This document shows positions 25,518-35,149 of a stretch of 64,000 nt of DNA, piece after piece. Positions within the stretch are counted from its first letter, which is position 1; every line of letters begins with the position of its first letter. Source of the DNA: Kribbella jejuensis. Lineage in GTDB: Bacteria > Actinomycetota > Actinomycetes > Propionibacteriales > Kribbellaceae. Under the pieces are notes generated by a model. It saw only the letters and a list, made by a program, of their open reading frames with translations, ran no database searches and was not told where the DNA came from. The stretch spans positions 62,001 to 126,000 of the forward strand of contig NZ_VFMM01000002.1 in the NCBI RefSeq assembly GCF_006715085.1, read 5' to 3'. Position numbers and translations under genes: made by a program.

Positions 25518-26003
25518 ATGACTTTCACAGTCGGCGAGACGGTTGTTTACCCCAATCACGGAGCGGCCGTCATCGAGGACATCGAGACCCGTCAGATCAA
25601 AGGTGAGGACAAGACCTATCTGGTCTTGAGGATCGTCGCTCAGAACGACCTGGTCGTCCGGGTCCCCGCGTGCAACCTCGATCTCGTCGGCGTGCGTGAC
25701 GTCGTGGATCAGGCCGGCCTGGAGCGCGTCTTCGACGTGCTGCGTGCACCGCACACGGAGGAGCCGACCAACTGGTCGCGTCGGTACAAGGCGAACCTGG
25801 AGAAGCTGCACTCCGGTGACGTGCTGAAGGTGGCAGAGGTCGTCCGCGACCTGTGGCGCCGTGAGCGTGACCGCGGTCTGTCGGCCGGTGAGAAGCGGAT
25901 GCTGGCGAAGGCTCGCCAGATCCTTGTCTCCGAGCTGGCACTGGCCGAGCACACCAACGAGGACAAGGCGGAAGCCATCCTCGACGAGGTCCTCGCCTCC
26001 TAA
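25518..26003 (+). CDS. carD: RNA polymerase-binding transcription factor CarD
   Basis: A 161-aa essential regulator of actinobacterial transcription. The N-terminal RNA polymerase-interacting domain (about 1-60) starts [15 protein letters not shown], and the C-terminal helical DNA-binding domain contains the conserved [12 protein letters not shown] and [10 protein letters not shown]. It stabilises open complexes, notably at rRNA promoters. The ATG at 25518 is the family start; the 60 codons upstream are not family-like. It heads a unit with ispD (10 bp apart) and ispF. Confidence 0.97.
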   Translation: MTFTVGETVVYPNHGAAVIEDIETRQIKGEDKTYLVLRIVAQNDLVVRVPACNLDLVGVRDVVDQAGLERVFDVLRAPHTEEPTNWSRRYKANLEKLHSGDVLKVAEVVRDLWRRERDRGLSAGEKRMLAKARQILVSELALAEHTNEDKAEAILDEVLAS

Positions 26004-26013
26004 CACAGTTCCG

Positions 26014-26712
26014 ATGAGTAGCGCGGTCGTGATTCCCGCGGCCGGGCTCGGGCTGCGGCTTGGTGGTGAGACACCGAAGGCGTTTCGAGAGGTCGGTGGC
26101 GATTCGCTGCTGGTCCACGCGGTGCGTGGCCTGAAGGCAGCGACCGCCGCCGACCTCGTTTGTTTCGTGGTCGCGGTACCGGCGGGCGCGGAGGATGCCG
26201 TCGGCAAGGAACTCGAGCGGTACGTCGGTGACGCCCGGCTGATCGTCGTTGCCGGTGGGGCCGAGCGGCCCGATTCGGTGCGGGCCGCGCTGGATGTGCT
26301 GCCTGTGGACGGCATCGACTGCATTCTCGTGCACGACGCGGCGCGGGCGTTCGTACCCGTCGACGCGATCGAGCGCGTTGTGGCGGCGGTACGGGCCGGC
26401 GCCGAGGCCGTCGTACCGGTGGTGCCGGTGACGGACACGATCAAGGTGGTCGGAGCCGGTGGCGAGGTGGTCGACACGCCCGACCGGTCGACGCTGGTGG
26501 CCGTCCAGACGCCGCAGGGCTTCGCTCCCGAGGTACTGCGTCGCGCGCATGCCGCGGGCGCCGACGCCGGGGTGACCGACGACGCGATGATGTGCGAGCG
26601 GATCGGCATCACGGTCCGGACCGTCGAGGGTTCGCCCGACGCGTTCAAGGTCACGCGTCCCCAGGATCTCCTCCTGGCCGAGGCCCTTCTCGAGGAGAGG
26701 CGCACGCGGTGA
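26014..26712 (+). CDS. ispD: 2-C-methyl-D-erythritol 4-phosphate cytidylyltransferase
   Basis: A 232-aa enzyme of the non-mevalonate isoprenoid pathway, forming CDP-ME from MEP and CTP. The N-terminal nucleotide-binding loop is [24 protein letters not shown] lies near 110, V-P-V-T-D-T-I-K near 140, and T-P-Q-G-F and T-D-D-A-M-M near the C-terminus. The ATG at 26014 gives [11 protein letters not shown]. The stop overlaps the ispF GTG, so the products are coupled, as is common in actinomycetes. Confidence 0.96.
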   Translation: MSSAVVIPAAGLGLRLGGETPKAFREVGGDSLLVHAVRGLKAATAADLVCFVVAVPAGAEDAVGKELERYVGDARLIVVAGGAERPDSVRAALDVLPVDGIDCILVHDAARAFVPVDAIERVVAAVRAGAEAVVPVVPVTDTIKVVGAGGEVVDTPDRSTLVAVQTPQGFAPEVLRRAHAAGADAGVTDDAMMCERIGITVRTVEGSPDAFKVTRPQDLLLAEALLEERRTR

Positions 26713-27179
26713 AACTGCCACGAGTCGGCAGCGGCATCGACGTACACCCGCTGGAAGCCGGGCGTCCGATGTGGCTGGCGGGTCTGCACTGGCCCGAGGA
26801 GACGTCGGGGCCGTCGGGGCATTCCGACGGAGACGTTGCCGCGCACGCGATCTGCGACGCGTTGTTGAGCGCGGCCCGGTTGGGCGACCTCGGCTCCAAC
26901 TTCGGTACGTCGGAACCGCAATGGGCCGGTGCCTCCGGCGCGGCGCTGCTCGCGGAGGCCGCACGCCGGGTCCGGGCGGCGGGGTTCGAGATCGGCAACG
27001 TGTCGGTCCAGGTGATCGCCAACCGCCCACGTTTCGCAGCTCGCCGCGAAGAGGCGGAGAAGGCGCTCACCGCCGCCTGCGACGCCGAGGTCTCGGTCAG
27101 CGCCACCACCACCGACGGCCTGGGGCTCACCGGCCGAGGCGAAGGCATCGCCGCGATCGCCACCGCCCTCATCTACTGA
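26709..27179 (+). CDS. ispF: 2-C-methyl-D-erythritol 2,4-cyclodiphosphate synthase
   Basis: A 156-aa enzyme converting CDP-ME 2-phosphate to MEcPP. The metal site D-V-H (residues 11-13 in G-S-G-I-D-V-H) and [10 protein letters not shown] are present, with D-L-G-S-N-F-G and the C-terminal [15 protein letters not shown]. The family usually reads H-P-F or H-R-L after D-V-H; here H-P-L is found. The GTG at 26709 overlaps the ispD stop. A strong hairpin follows 20 bases later. The usual next gene, cysS, lies 22.7 kb further on. Confidence 0.95.
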   Translation: MKLPRVGSGIDVHPLEAGRPMWLAGLHWPEETSGPSGHSDGDVAAHAICDALLSAARLGDLGSNFGTSEPQWAGASGAALLAEAARRVRAAGFEIGNVSVQVIANRPRFAARREEAEKALTAACDAEVSVSATTTDGLGLTGRGEGIAAIATALIY

Positions 27180-27199
27180 CCCCTCCAGCAACAAGCGCC

Positions 27200-27237
27200 G
27201 GGGTCGGGAGACAAGCAATTGCCTGTCTCCCGACCCC
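27200..27237. terminator. Very strong hairpin after ispF
   Basis: GGGGTCGGGAGACA and TGTCTCCCGACCCC pair perfectly over 14 bp around a 10-base loop containing the palindrome GCAATTGC. It ends the carD-ispD-ispF unit. Confidence 0.8.
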
Positions 27238-27318
27238 ACGGCGTGTCTCCCAGCCCCGCGGCCTGTCTCAGGCCCGCGCCTGTCTCCTCGCCCCGCGGCC
27301 TGTCTCGGCCCCGCGGCT
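27221..27318. repeat. Degenerate TGTCTC/CCCGCGGC repeats after ispF
   Basis: Five units of 17-22 bp each begin CTGTCTC and run into a GCCCCGCGGC-like tail. The first is the right arm of the terminator, so the terminator arm seems to have been copied. They fill the gap between ispF and the convergent nitrilase gene, whose stop is at 27324. Confidence 0.6.
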
Positions 27319-27323
27319 CGGGG

Positions 27324-28304
27324 TCAGATGTGTCCGCCAGGCAGCTCGACGGGAGCATCGGAGAAGCGCGCCGCGCGGGGGTCGAGTTCGTTGCCCATGG
27401 GTTTGGTCAGCAGCTCGTACAGTTCTGGCCGGCGGCCGCGGAGCCAGCGGCGGCCGGTTGCCAAGGGCACCAGGTCGAGGTCCAGGTCGGCGAGCACGAT
27501 CGACTCGGCGGGGACGGGCGTTTCCGCGACGATGCGGCCGTACGGGTCGAGGATCATGCTGTTGCCGGTGCGGAGTTCGTCGTCGTCGCGGCCTACGCCG
27601 TTGCTGAACAGCAGGAACAGCCCGTTGTCATGGGCCCGCGACGGCAGCCACCGAAGCAGCCACTCACGGCCGCTCGGCCCGTTGAAGGCGGCCTCGACAG
27701 CGGCCGGGTCGGTGCGACGGTTCTCCCAGACCGACAGCGGGATCGGCTTCATCCCGTACGGGCTGCGGGAGTTCGTCCCGCCGGTCTGATGCGGCGCGAT
27801 CAGGACGGTTGCACCGAGCAACGCCGTGATCCGGACGTTCTCGACCAGGTTGTTGTCCCAGCAGATCAGCACCCCGGCGCGGAACCCCCACGGCGTGTCG
27901 AAGACCGTGTACGTCGAGCCGCTCGCGATCGCCTCGTGTTCGAACGCATGCAGCTTCCGGTGCACGTGGACCTGCCCGTCCGGCAGGCAGACGGCGTACG
28001 CGTTGAACAACACGCCGTCGGCAACTTCCAGGAACCCGACCCCGATCCCAACCCCCAGCTCAGCGGCCAGCGCAATGACACGGCTGACCAGCGGTCCGTC
28101 AGCAGGCTCGGCCAACTCGAGCAGTCGCGCAGTAGTCTGCCGCCGCAGATGCCAGTACCCGAACAGGCACATCTCCGGGAACACCACCAACCCCGCCCCG
28201 CCCGCAGCTGCCTCCCGGGCCAACCGCTCCACCGTCGCAAGATTGGCGACCGTGTCGTCAGGAACCGGTTCGAACTGGACCACTGCTGCGCGAAAAGACG
28301 TCAT
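27324..28304 (-). CDS. Carbon-nitrogen hydrolase (nitrilase superfamily)
   Basis: A 326-aa CN-hydrolase. The catalytic triad is visible as Glu in V-V-F-P-E-M-C (near 43), Lys in H-R-K-L-H (near 116) and Cys in V-L-I-C-W-D-N-N (near 150). This family hydrolyses nitriles or amides; the reaction here cannot be told from sequence. The length and the G-T-N-S-R-S-P-Y and R-A-H-D-N-G-L-F-L blocks suggest a nitrilase-related amidohydrolase. The ATG at 28304 is taken as the start; an in-frame ATG at 28328 is possible. It is divergent from a LysR gene with 70 bp between, so LysR control is likely. Confidence 0.85.
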   Translation of the reverse strand: MTSFRAAVVQFEPVPDDTVANLATVERLAREAAAGGAGLVVFPEMCLFGYWHLRRQTTARLLELAEPADGPLVSRVIALAAELGVGIGVGFLEVADGVLFNAYAVCLPDGQVHVHRKLHAFEHEAIASGSTYTVFDTPWGFRAGVLICWDNNLVENVRITALLGATVLIAPHQTGGTNSRSPYGMKPIPLSVWENRRTDPAAVEAAFNGPSGREWLLRWLPSRAHDNGLFLLFSNGVGRDDDELRTGNSMILDPYGRIVAETPVPAESIVLADLDLDLVPLATGRRWLRGRRPELYELLTKPMGNELDPRAARFSDAPVELPGGHI

Positions 28305-28374
28305 ACCCCCATCGAAACGCCCATCCATCCATGACGTCCAATGACTGTTTGTTCCGGTTCCATATCCTGAAGTT

Positions 28375-29238
28375 ATGGATCTCCGTCTGCTCCGCGCGTT
28401 CGTCACGCTGGCCAGGCTGCGGAACTTCGGGGCCGCGGCCACCGAGCTGTCGACCAGCCAGCCGGCGCTGACCAAACAGATCCAGGTTCTCGAGCGACGA
28501 GTCGGTGCGGTGTTGTTCAGCCGCGGCCGGCACGGAGCCCGGCTGACTCCGGAGGGCGAGCTGTTGCTTGCTGACGCTCTGGAGTTGCTGGAGCGGTCCG
28601 AGGCGTTCGAACGGCGGGCCGCGCAGGTCGCCTCCGGCGTCGAAGGCTCGCTGGCGATCGGCTTCGGGCTGTCCGGGATCGAGCTCGCGCCGCGGGCGGT
28701 GGCACTGTTCCGGAACCGGTGGCCCGGCGTGACGATCTCACTGGAGGACCTTCCGTCGGCCGTCCAGTGCGAGCGGCTGCTGGCCGGCAGCCTGCAGATC
28801 GGGTTCGTCCGGCTTCCGGTGCCGGCCGGATTGGAACATCTCCGATTGCGGCGCGACCGGCTCGCCCTCGCTGTACGGGCCGACCAAACACTGCCGCGGG
28901 ATCTCGTCAGCTGGATCGACAACCGGCCGCTGGTCCGGCTGACCCCGGCGCGTGGGCCCGGGCTGACCGCGCAGATCAACACCCTGTACGCCGAGCTTGG
29001 TTGCCACCCGCAAGTACTTCAGGAGTCCGGGGATCTGCAGACCGTTCTCGCGCTGACGGCCGCGGGCGTCGGGCCGGCCGTCGTACCGCAGACCGCCGAA
29101 CGGATCGCGCCGCCGGAGGTCCGGCTGGTGCCGCTTCCGGGACGCGCGGCGACGTGGTGGACGGGCGCCGCGTGGGCCACCCGGACGCCGCTGACCGAAC
29201 GGTTCGTGAAAGCAGCCGCGGAGGTGGCGCGAGCTTAA
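28375..29238 (+). CDS. LysR-family transcriptional regulator
   Basis: A 287-aa LysR regulator. The N-terminal winged helix-turn-helix is M-D-L-R-L-L-R-A-F-V-T-L-A, then A-A-T-E-L-S-T-S-Q-P-A-L-T-K-Q-I-Q-V-L-E and R-L-T-P-E-G. The effector-binding domain follows from about residue 90. It is divergent from the nitrilase gene, the classic arrangement for a LysR protein and its target. Its TAA stop shares the TTAA sequence with the stop of the convergent membrane-protein gene (29235-29238). Confidence 0.92.
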   Translation: MDLRLLRAFVTLARLRNFGAAATELSTSQPALTKQIQVLERRVGAVLFSRGRHGARLTPEGELLLADALELLERSEAFERRAAQVASGVEGSLAIGFGLSGIELAPRAVALFRNRWPGVTISLEDLPSAVQCERLLAGSLQIGFVRLPVPAGLEHLRLRRDRLALAVRADQTLPRDLVSWIDNRPLVRLTPARGPGLTAQINTLYAELGCHPQVLQESGDLQTVLALTAAGVGPAVVPQTAERIAPPEVRLVPLPGRAATWWTGAAWATRTPLTERFVKAAAEVARA

Positions 29239-29903
29239 GGGCCGGACGAGAACCCCGGCTTCACGACGTGCTTGACCTGCCCGTGCAGGCGTTTGCGGTT
29301 GTACGCCGCGGCGCCGATGATCCCGGCCGCGCCGACGAGCGCGAGACCGCCGAAGACCGCTTCCTCAGGGAGGTTCTCCTCACCGACGTACTGCGGTTGG
29401 AGTACGCCGTGCGGGTCGACGACGACCGGTACGTTCCCGCCCGGGAAGTCGTGCAGACCGTGCTTGTGGAAGTCGTAGCTGTGTCCGTCCGGACAGTCCG
29501 CGGTGAAATCCGTGACCGAGAACCCGTCCCAACCACGGACCCGGCAGGTGATCGTCTTGCCGACGATGTGCAGCCCGATCGGTGTCGGCAGCATCAGGAA
29601 CGGTACCGCGGCCATCCCGCAGGCCGCCGCGCCGTAGAAGCTGAAGTTGCCACCGCCGAGCGTCGCGATGCCGATCGCGAAGAACGCCACGCCCAGGATC
29701 ATCACGAGTGTCGCCAGTACGACGTTGTGCGGCGGCAGCGCGTTCAACGTGCCCGCGGTGATGAACAGCATCAGCCCGAGCAGGATGTACCGCCAGGTCG
29801 GCCCGTGCGGTGACCCCGGCCGCCGCAGGTGCCGTCCGGCGATGACGCTGACCACGATGATCAGCGACACGCCGGCGAAGAACTCGAGCGGCAAGTACTT
29901 CAT
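29235..29903 (-). CDS. Membrane protein coupled to the M1 peptidase gene
   Basis: A 222-aa protein with an N-terminal membrane helix (F-F-A-G-V-S-L-I-I-V-V-S-V-I), two or three more spans (about 38-105), a ~80-residue extracytoplasmic segment with two Cys (T-C-R-V-R-G-W-D, A-D-C-P-D-G-H-S-Y), and a last helix near the C-terminus (G-G-L-A-L-V-G-A-A-G-I-I-G). No known family is recognised. Its ATG at 29903 overlaps the peptidase stop as TGATG, so it is the third and last gene of the NRPS-like/M1/membrane operon. Confidence 0.7.
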   Translation of the reverse strand: MKYLPLEFFAGVSLIIVVSVIAGRHLRRPGSPHGPTWRYILLGLMLFITAGTLNALPPHNVVLATLVMILGVAFFAIGIATLGGGNFSFYGAAACGMAAVPFLMLPTPIGLHIVGKTITCRVRGWDGFSVTDFTADCPDGHSYDFHKHGLHDFPGGNVPVVVDPHGVLQPQYVGEENLPEEAVFGGLALVGAAGIIGAAAYNRKRLHGQVKHVVKPGFSSGP

Positions 29904-31207
29904 CAACGCTTCCGGGGGAGTGGTGGCAGCTCGTACGAATCCAGCCAGGCCGCGAAGAGATGCCGCAGTGCCTCCTCGTCCGGGCTGAACCTGGCCGCGA
30001 GCGCGATGAATTCCGCGGTGGTCACCGAGCCGTGCCGGTGCTCCTTCGTCCACGTCCGGAGCAGCTCGAAGAACGCCTCGTCGCCCAGGTGTTTCCGCAG
30101 TACGTGCAAGGTGATCGCGCCGCGCTTGTAGAGCCGGTCGTCGAACATCAGCTCGGGCCCGGGGTCCGACAGCATCAGATCCTGCGGCAGGCCCTTCAAG
30201 CGCGTATGAGCCTTCGCGACCTGCTGATCGGCCGTCAGACCGCGGGACTCCTCCGACCACAGCCACTCGGCGTAACAGGCGAACCCCTCGTTCAGCCAGA
30301 TGTGCTGCCAGTTCGAAGGGGTCAGGCTGTTTCCGAACCACTGATGCGCGAGCTCGTGCGCGACCAGCCGCTCCGAGCCGCGCCGTCCGTCCAGGTGGTT
30401 GCTGCCGAACACCGAGATGCCCTGCGCCTCCAGCGGAATCTCCAGCGCGTCGTCGGTCACCACGACCGTGTACCCGCCGAACGGGTACGGCCCGAACTGC
30501 CGGCAGAACAGCTTCATCATGTCCTGCTGCCGGCCGAAGTCGTGCCGGAACTCGCGGATCCGCCCGCCCGGCAGCACGCCCCGGATCGTCACCGGCGCGG
30601 CCGCCAGGTCGACCTCGTCGTACCGTCCGATCTGCACGGTCGCGAGGTACGTCGCCATCGGCGCGGCCTGATCGAACACCCACGTCGTCCGGCTGGCCTT
30701 CACCCGCCGGGAAACGAGCCGTCCGTTCGCGACGACCTGGTACGGCGAATCGGTGGTGATCGAGATCCGGTAGTGCGCCTTGTCGCCGGGGTGGTCGTTG
30801 CACGGGAACCAGGTCGCCGCGCCGCTCGGCTGACTCGCTACGATCACGCCCTCGGTCAGCTCTTCCCAGCCGAGCTCGCCCCACGGGCTGTCCTCGGGCT
30901 TCGGGTTGCCGTTGTACTGGACGTCGACGGTGAACTCGGCGCCGTCCGGGATCGCGGTCGCGGGCGTGATGTGCAGCTTGCCCGCGCGATGGGCGTACCG
31001 TTGCGGGCGGCGGCCGTTCACCGCGACCTTCGAGACCCGCAGCCCGGACAGGTCGAGGCTGATCCGGGACAGCGCCTGGGTCGCGAACGCGGTGATAGTC
31101 GCCTTGCCGGTCAGGCGGTTGCTGCTGACGCGATAGTCCAGGTCGAGCTCGTACGACTCGACCTGGTAGTCCGTGCTTCCGTGGCTGGGCACATAAGGGT
31201 CAACCAT
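29903..31207 (-). CDS. M1-family zinc metallopeptidase, short form
   Basis: A 434-aa gluzincin. The N-terminal saddle beta-domain spans ~10-190 and the thermolysin-like catalytic domain ~195-430. Zinc ligands are H-E-L-A-H at 284-288 and the Glu of N-E-G-F near 307, with the W-F-G-N motif between. Full-length aminopeptidases N have a further helical C-terminal domain of ~300-400 residues, which is absent here as in several actinobacterial short forms. There is no signal peptide, so it should be cytoplasmic. The ATG overlaps the stop of the NRPS-like gene (TGATG). Its job next to a Pls-like protein is unknown; trimming of an oligopeptide product is one idea. Confidence 0.9.
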   Translation of the reverse strand: MVDPYVPSHGSTDYQVESYELDLDYRVSSNRLTGKATITAFATQALSRISLDLSGLRVSKVAVNGRRPQRYAHRAGKLHITPATAIPDGAEFTVDVQYNGNPKPEDSPWGELGWEELTEGVIVASQPSGAATWFPCNDHPGDKAHYRISITTDSPYQVVANGRLVSRRVKASRTTWVFDQAAPMATYLATVQIGRYDEVDLAAAPVTIRGVLPGGRIREFRHDFGRQQDMMKLFCRQFGPYPFGGYTVVVTDDALEIPLEAQGISVFGSNHLDGRRGSERLVAHELAHQWFGNSLTPSNWQHIWLNEGFACYAEWLWSEESRGLTADQQVAKAHTRLKGLPQDLMLSDPGPELMFDDRLYKRGAITLHVLRKHLGDEAFFELLRTWTKEHRHGSVTTAEFIALAARFSPDEEALRHLFAAWLDSYELPPLPRKR

Positions 31208-34200
31208 CAGCCCTGCCAGGGAGCGATCGGGTTCCCAGCCCAGCGCGTACCGGCCGGCACACCTTCACCACGCATCACGAGAGACACCGGGCCGATGGTA
31301 GCGCCTGCACCGACGCCGGCGGCCGGGAGGACGATGCCATGCGGCCCGAGCGTTGCCCCGGGCCCGAAGGTGACTGTGCTCATGGAGAGAACTCGATCAT
31401 GAAAAAGGTGCGTCTGCAGCACACAACCGCGATTCACCGTGGCGCCGTCGCCCAGCGTGATCAGATCCGCCTCCGGCAACCAGTACGTCTCGCACCAGAC
31501 GCCCTTGCCGATCTTCGCTCCGAGTGATCGCAGCCAGAGGTTGAGCACCGGCGTACCGGCGGCGGCGTTCGCGAACCAGGGTGCGGCGACCAGTTCCACG
31601 AAGCTGTCGACGACCTCGTTGCGCCACACGAACGAGCTCCACAACGGGTACTCGACCGCGCGGGTCCGGCCGACGATCAGCCACTTCGCGACCGTTGCCA
31701 TCCCGCCCGCGACCGCGCCGGCGGCCAGGATCACTACGCCGGACAGCAGGACGGCGAACCACGGGCCGAGCCAGATGTCCAGCGCCTGCAGGCCGAACAG
31801 CACAGCCAGCGCGATCAGCACCGTGCACATCATCGGTACGAACCGGCACAGCTCGACCAGCGCGCGGGCGACTTTCAGCTTGTACGGCGGGTTGTACGTA
31901 CGGCTCTGGTCGCCCGAGACGGCCTGCCGGCGCAGCTTCACCGGCGGTGAGCCGAGCCACGACGTACCGGCCTTGGATTTCTTCGGGGCCGCGGACAGCA
32001 CCGCGACCAGGCCGTTCTTCGGCACCGACCGGCCCGGCGCGGTCATCCCGGAGTTGCCGAGGAACGCGCGCTTGCCGACCTTCGCACCGGCCACGTGCAA
32101 CCAGCCGCCGCCGAGCTCGTACGACGCGATCATCGTGTCGTCGGCCAGGAACGCGCCCTCACCGACCGTGGTCATCTTCGGCAGCAGCAGCACGGTCGAC
32201 GCCTCGACGTCGCGGCCGATCTTGGCGCCGAGCGCGCGCAGCCACCACGGCGTCAGCAGGCTGGCGTACAGCGGGAAGAGCAGCGTGCGGGCGGAGTCGA
32301 GGAGCCGCTCGGTCGCCCAGACCTGCCAGCCGATCCGGCTGCGGACGGGGTAGTGACCGGGCTTGATGCCGATCCCGAGCAGCCGGACACCGATCAGCGT
32401 GAGCACCGCGATCGTCGCGAATCCGACCACCGTCATCAGCGGGACCGCGCCGAGTGCGTGCAGCGCCGCCTGCTGCAGGGTTTCGGTGCCGCGCAGCGCG
32501 TGACCGAGTACGGCGAACGCCGCCGCGGCTCCGGCCACTGGGATCAGCGACATGATCGCGGACTGTGCGCCGTACGCCGCGACCCACCACGGCGCGCGGT
32601 TCGGGCGATGATCCGGCCACGGGTGCCGGGCACGGCCGATCCGGGACGCCGGCGAACCGGACCAGCGCTCGTTGTCCGGGACCTTGCCGGATACGGCCGA
32701 CCCGGCCATGATCTCCGCGCTCCGCCCGATCTCGGCGCCCGGCAGCAACGTACTGCGGGAGCCGACGACCGCGTCGGCGCCGATGGAGACCGGGCCTACG
32801 TGCAGCTGGTCGCCGTCGATCCAGTACCCGGCCAGGTCGACCTCGGGTTCGATCGACGCGCCGCGGCCCATCGTCAGCATGCCGGTGACCGGCGGGAGGG
32901 TGTGCAGGTCGACGCCGCGGCCGATCTTCGCGCCGAGTGCGCGGGCGTAGTACGCGATCCAGGGCGCGCCGGCGAGGTTGGCGGCGCCGGCGGCGTCGGC
33001 GAGGTTCTCGGCCGCCCACAGCCGGACGTGCACGTTGCCGCCCCGCGGATACGTGCCCGGCTTGAGACCGCGGAGCAGGATCCGGGCGCCGACGACAGCG
33101 ATGCCCATCCGGCCGGCCGGGCTGATCAGGACCAGCCAGCCGGCCAGGATCCACCACCAGGACACGGTCCGCGCCCACGGCAGCGGCTCGATCAGCGTGG
33201 CAAGCAGGTTGTTCAACGTGAACAGGTAGACCAGCCAGCGCACACCGACGACGGTCTGCAGAATCAATGTGAGCGCGGTCTGCAGGAGCTGGGTGCCCCT
33301 CGGCGTCGGCCGGATCTCGCGCAGCTCGACCGGCTCCAGCGCGGCGGGTTTGAAGTCGTCGAGGCGCTCGGCCAGCGCGCCGAGCCGCGGGTACTCGTAG
33401 ATGTCGCCGACCGTGACCTCGGGGTACCTCTCCCGCAGTGCCGATACCAGTTGCGCCGCGGCGAGGCTGCCGCCGCCGTGCAGGAAGAAGTCGTTGTCGA
33501 CGCTCGTGACCTTCGCGCCGAGGACGCGCGTCCAGCGCTCGGACAGCCACCCGGCCGTACCGCTGAGCTCCGCGGCCGGACCGTCACTGTCCATCCCGGG
33601 CAGCGGCCACGGCAGGGCGTTGCGGTCGACCTTGCCGGACGTCCGGGTCGGCAGCGTGTCCACGATCGCGAGCAACGGTACGAGCGCGGCGGGCAGGGCC
33701 TCGCGCAGCCGTTCGGTCGCCTTGGCGTTGTCGAAGGCCTCGGCGTCGTCCGGTACGACGTACCCGACGAGGAGCTGGTTGCCGGCGGCGCTGTTCCGGA
33801 GCGCGGCCGCGGCGCCGCTGACACCGGGTAGCGCCTGCAGCGCGGCGTCGACCTCGCCGAGCTCGATCCGGCGGCCGCCGAGCTTGACCTGCTCGTCGGC
33901 GCGGCCCTGGAACAGCAGGCCCAGCGGGTCGGAGCGCACCAGGTCGCCGCTGCGGTACGCGCGTTCCCAGCCGAGTGTCGGCATCGGCGCGAACTTTTCG
34001 GCGTCCTTGACCGGGTCGAGGTACCGCGCGAGGCCGACGCCGCCGATGATCAGCTCACCGATCTCGCCATCGGCGACTTCGTTGCCTGCGGCATCTACTA
34101 CGGCGAGGTCCCAGCCGTCCAGCGGGAGACCGATCCGGACCGGGCCCTCGCCGGTCAGCTGGGCGGCGCAGGCGACCACAGTGGCCTCGGTCGGGCCGTA

Positions 34201-35130
34201 GGTGTTCCAGACCTCGCGGCCCTCGATCGCGAGCCGCTCGGCGAGCTCCGGCGGGCAGGCCTCGCCGCCGAAGATCAGCAGCCGGACCTGGTCCAGCGCG
34301 TCGGCCGGCCAGAGCGCGGCCAGCGTCGGCACGGTCGAGACCACAGTGATGCCTTGGGCAACCAACCAGGGCCCGAGGTCCATCCCGGTGCGGACCAGGC
34401 TGCGCGGTGCCGGAACGAGGCAGGCACCGTGCCGCCAAGCCAGCCACATCTCCTCGCAGGACGCGTCGAACGCGACCGACAGCCCGGCGAGCACCCGGTC
34501 GTCGGGCCCGATCGGCTCGTCCTGCAGGAAAAGTCGCGCCTCGGCGTCGACGAACGCGGCCGCCGAACGGTGCGTGACCGCGACACCTTTCGGTACGCCG
34601 GTCGAGCCCGACGTGAAGATGATCCACGCGTCGTCGCCGGGCTCCGGGCCGGTGCCCTTGGCTTCGGTCGTACTCGAGGAATCCATTCGCGCGGAGTACG
34701 GGTAATCGAACGCACCGTTCGCCGCGTCGTTGTCGATCGGGTCGGGTTGCGGACGCGTGAGGGTGAGGGCGAGCTCGTCACCGACAGTCGCCGCGACGTC
34801 GGCCTCGCCGAAGACGAGCTCGGCCCGCTCTTCCGGATCGTCCGCGTCGACCGGGACGTAGGCCGCCCCGGCTTGCAGCGTGCCGAGAATCGCGACGTAC
34901 AGGTCGTTGTGACCGGACGCGATCCGGATACCGACGCGATCTCCCGGCCCGATCCCGGCCGCCGTCAACCGGCCGGCGAACTCGGTGGTCTGCTCCAGCA
35001 GCTCGCGATAACTCAGGCTGACGCTGCCGTCGTCGAGTGCCGGCTCGTCGGCATACCGGGCGGCTGTCTCTTCGAGCACATCCACCAGCGTCCGCGCGGC
35101 CGTCGCCATCTCCCCGCGTCGCAACGTCAC
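31207..35130 (-). CDS. NRPS-like protein with Pls/PosA-type terminal domain
   Basis: A 1307-aa protein. Residues ~1-520 are an adenylation domain with A3 (F-T-S-G-S-T-G-V-P-K-G), A4 (F-D-A-S-C-E-E-M-W), A5 (N-T-Y-G-P-T-E-A-T), A7 (Y-R-S-G-D-L-V-R), A8 (G-R-R-I-E-L-G-E) and A10 (S-G-K-V-D-R). A carrier domain follows, with phosphopantetheine Ser555 in G-G-G-S-L. The last ~680 residues have about six membrane helices in pairs and several hexapeptide-repeat (left-handed beta-helix) segments. This order is that of epsilon-poly-L-lysine synthetase and the NRPS terminal domain family TIGR02353. No condensation or thioesterase domain is present. The GTG at 35130 starts M-T-L-R-R. The product could be a homopolymer or dipeptide; the amino acid is not predicted. 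Confidence 0.85.
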   Translation of the reverse strand: MTLRRGEMATAARTLVDVLEETAARYADEPALDDGSVSLSYRELLEQTTEFAGRLTAAGIGPGDRVGIRIASGHNDLYVAILGTLQAGAAYVPVDADDPEERAELVFGEADVAATVGDELALTLTRPQPDPIDNDAANGAFDYPYSARMDSSSTTEAKGTGPEPGDDAWIIFTSGSTGVPKGVAVTHRSAAAFVDAEARLFLQDEPIGPDDRVLAGLSVAFDASCEEMWLAWRHGACLVPAPRSLVRTGMDLGPWLVAQGITVVSTVPTLAALWPADALDQVRLLIFGGEACPPELAERLAIEGREVWNTYGPTEATVVACAAQLTGEGPVRIGLPLDGWDLAVVDAAGNEVADGEIGELIIGGVGLARYLDPVKDAEKFAPMPTLGWERAYRSGDLVRSDPLGLLFQGRADEQVKLGGRRIELGEVDAALQALPGVSGAAAALRNSAAGNQLLVGYVVPDDAEAFDNAKATERLREALPAALVPLLAIVDTLPTRTSGKVDRNALPWPLPGMDSDGPAAELSGTAGWLSERWTRVLGAKVTSVDNDFFLHGGGSLAAAQLVSALRERYPEVTVGDIYEYPRLGALAERLDDFKPAALEPVELREIRPTPRGTQLLQTALTLILQTVVGVRWLVYLFTLNNLLATLIEPLPWARTVSWWWILAGWLVLISPAGRMGIAVVGARILLRGLKPGTYPRGGNVHVRLWAAENLADAAGAANLAGAPWIAYYARALGAKIGRGVDLHTLPPVTGMLTMGRGASIEPEVDLAGYWIDGDQLHVGPVSIGADAVVGSRSTLLPGAEIGRSAEIMAGSAVSGKVPDNERWSGSPASRIGRARHPWPDHRPNRAPWWVAAYGAQSAIMSLIPVAGAAAAFAVLGHALRGTETLQQAALHALGAVPLMTVVGFATIAVLTLIGVRLLGIGIKPGHYPVRSRIGWQVWATERLLDSARTLLFPLYASLLTPWWLRALGAKIGRDVEASTVLLLPKMTTVGEGAFLADDTMIASYELGGGWLHVAGAKVGKRAFLGNSGMTAPGRSVPKNGLVAVLSAAPKKSKAGTSWLGSPPVKLRRQAVSGDQSRTYNPPYKLKVARALVELCRFVPMMCTVLIALAVLFGLQALDIWLGPWFAVLLSGVVILAAGAVAGGMATVAKWLIVGRTRAVEYPLWSSFVWRNEVVDSFVELVAAPWFANAAAGTPVLNLWLRSLGAKIGKGVWCETYWLPEADLITLGDGATVNRGCVLQTHLFHDRVLSMSTVTFGPGATLGPHGIVLPAAGVGAGATIGPVSLVMRGEGVPAGTRWAGNPIAPWQG

Positions 35131-35149
35131 GGGCGGATACTACGCCGCC

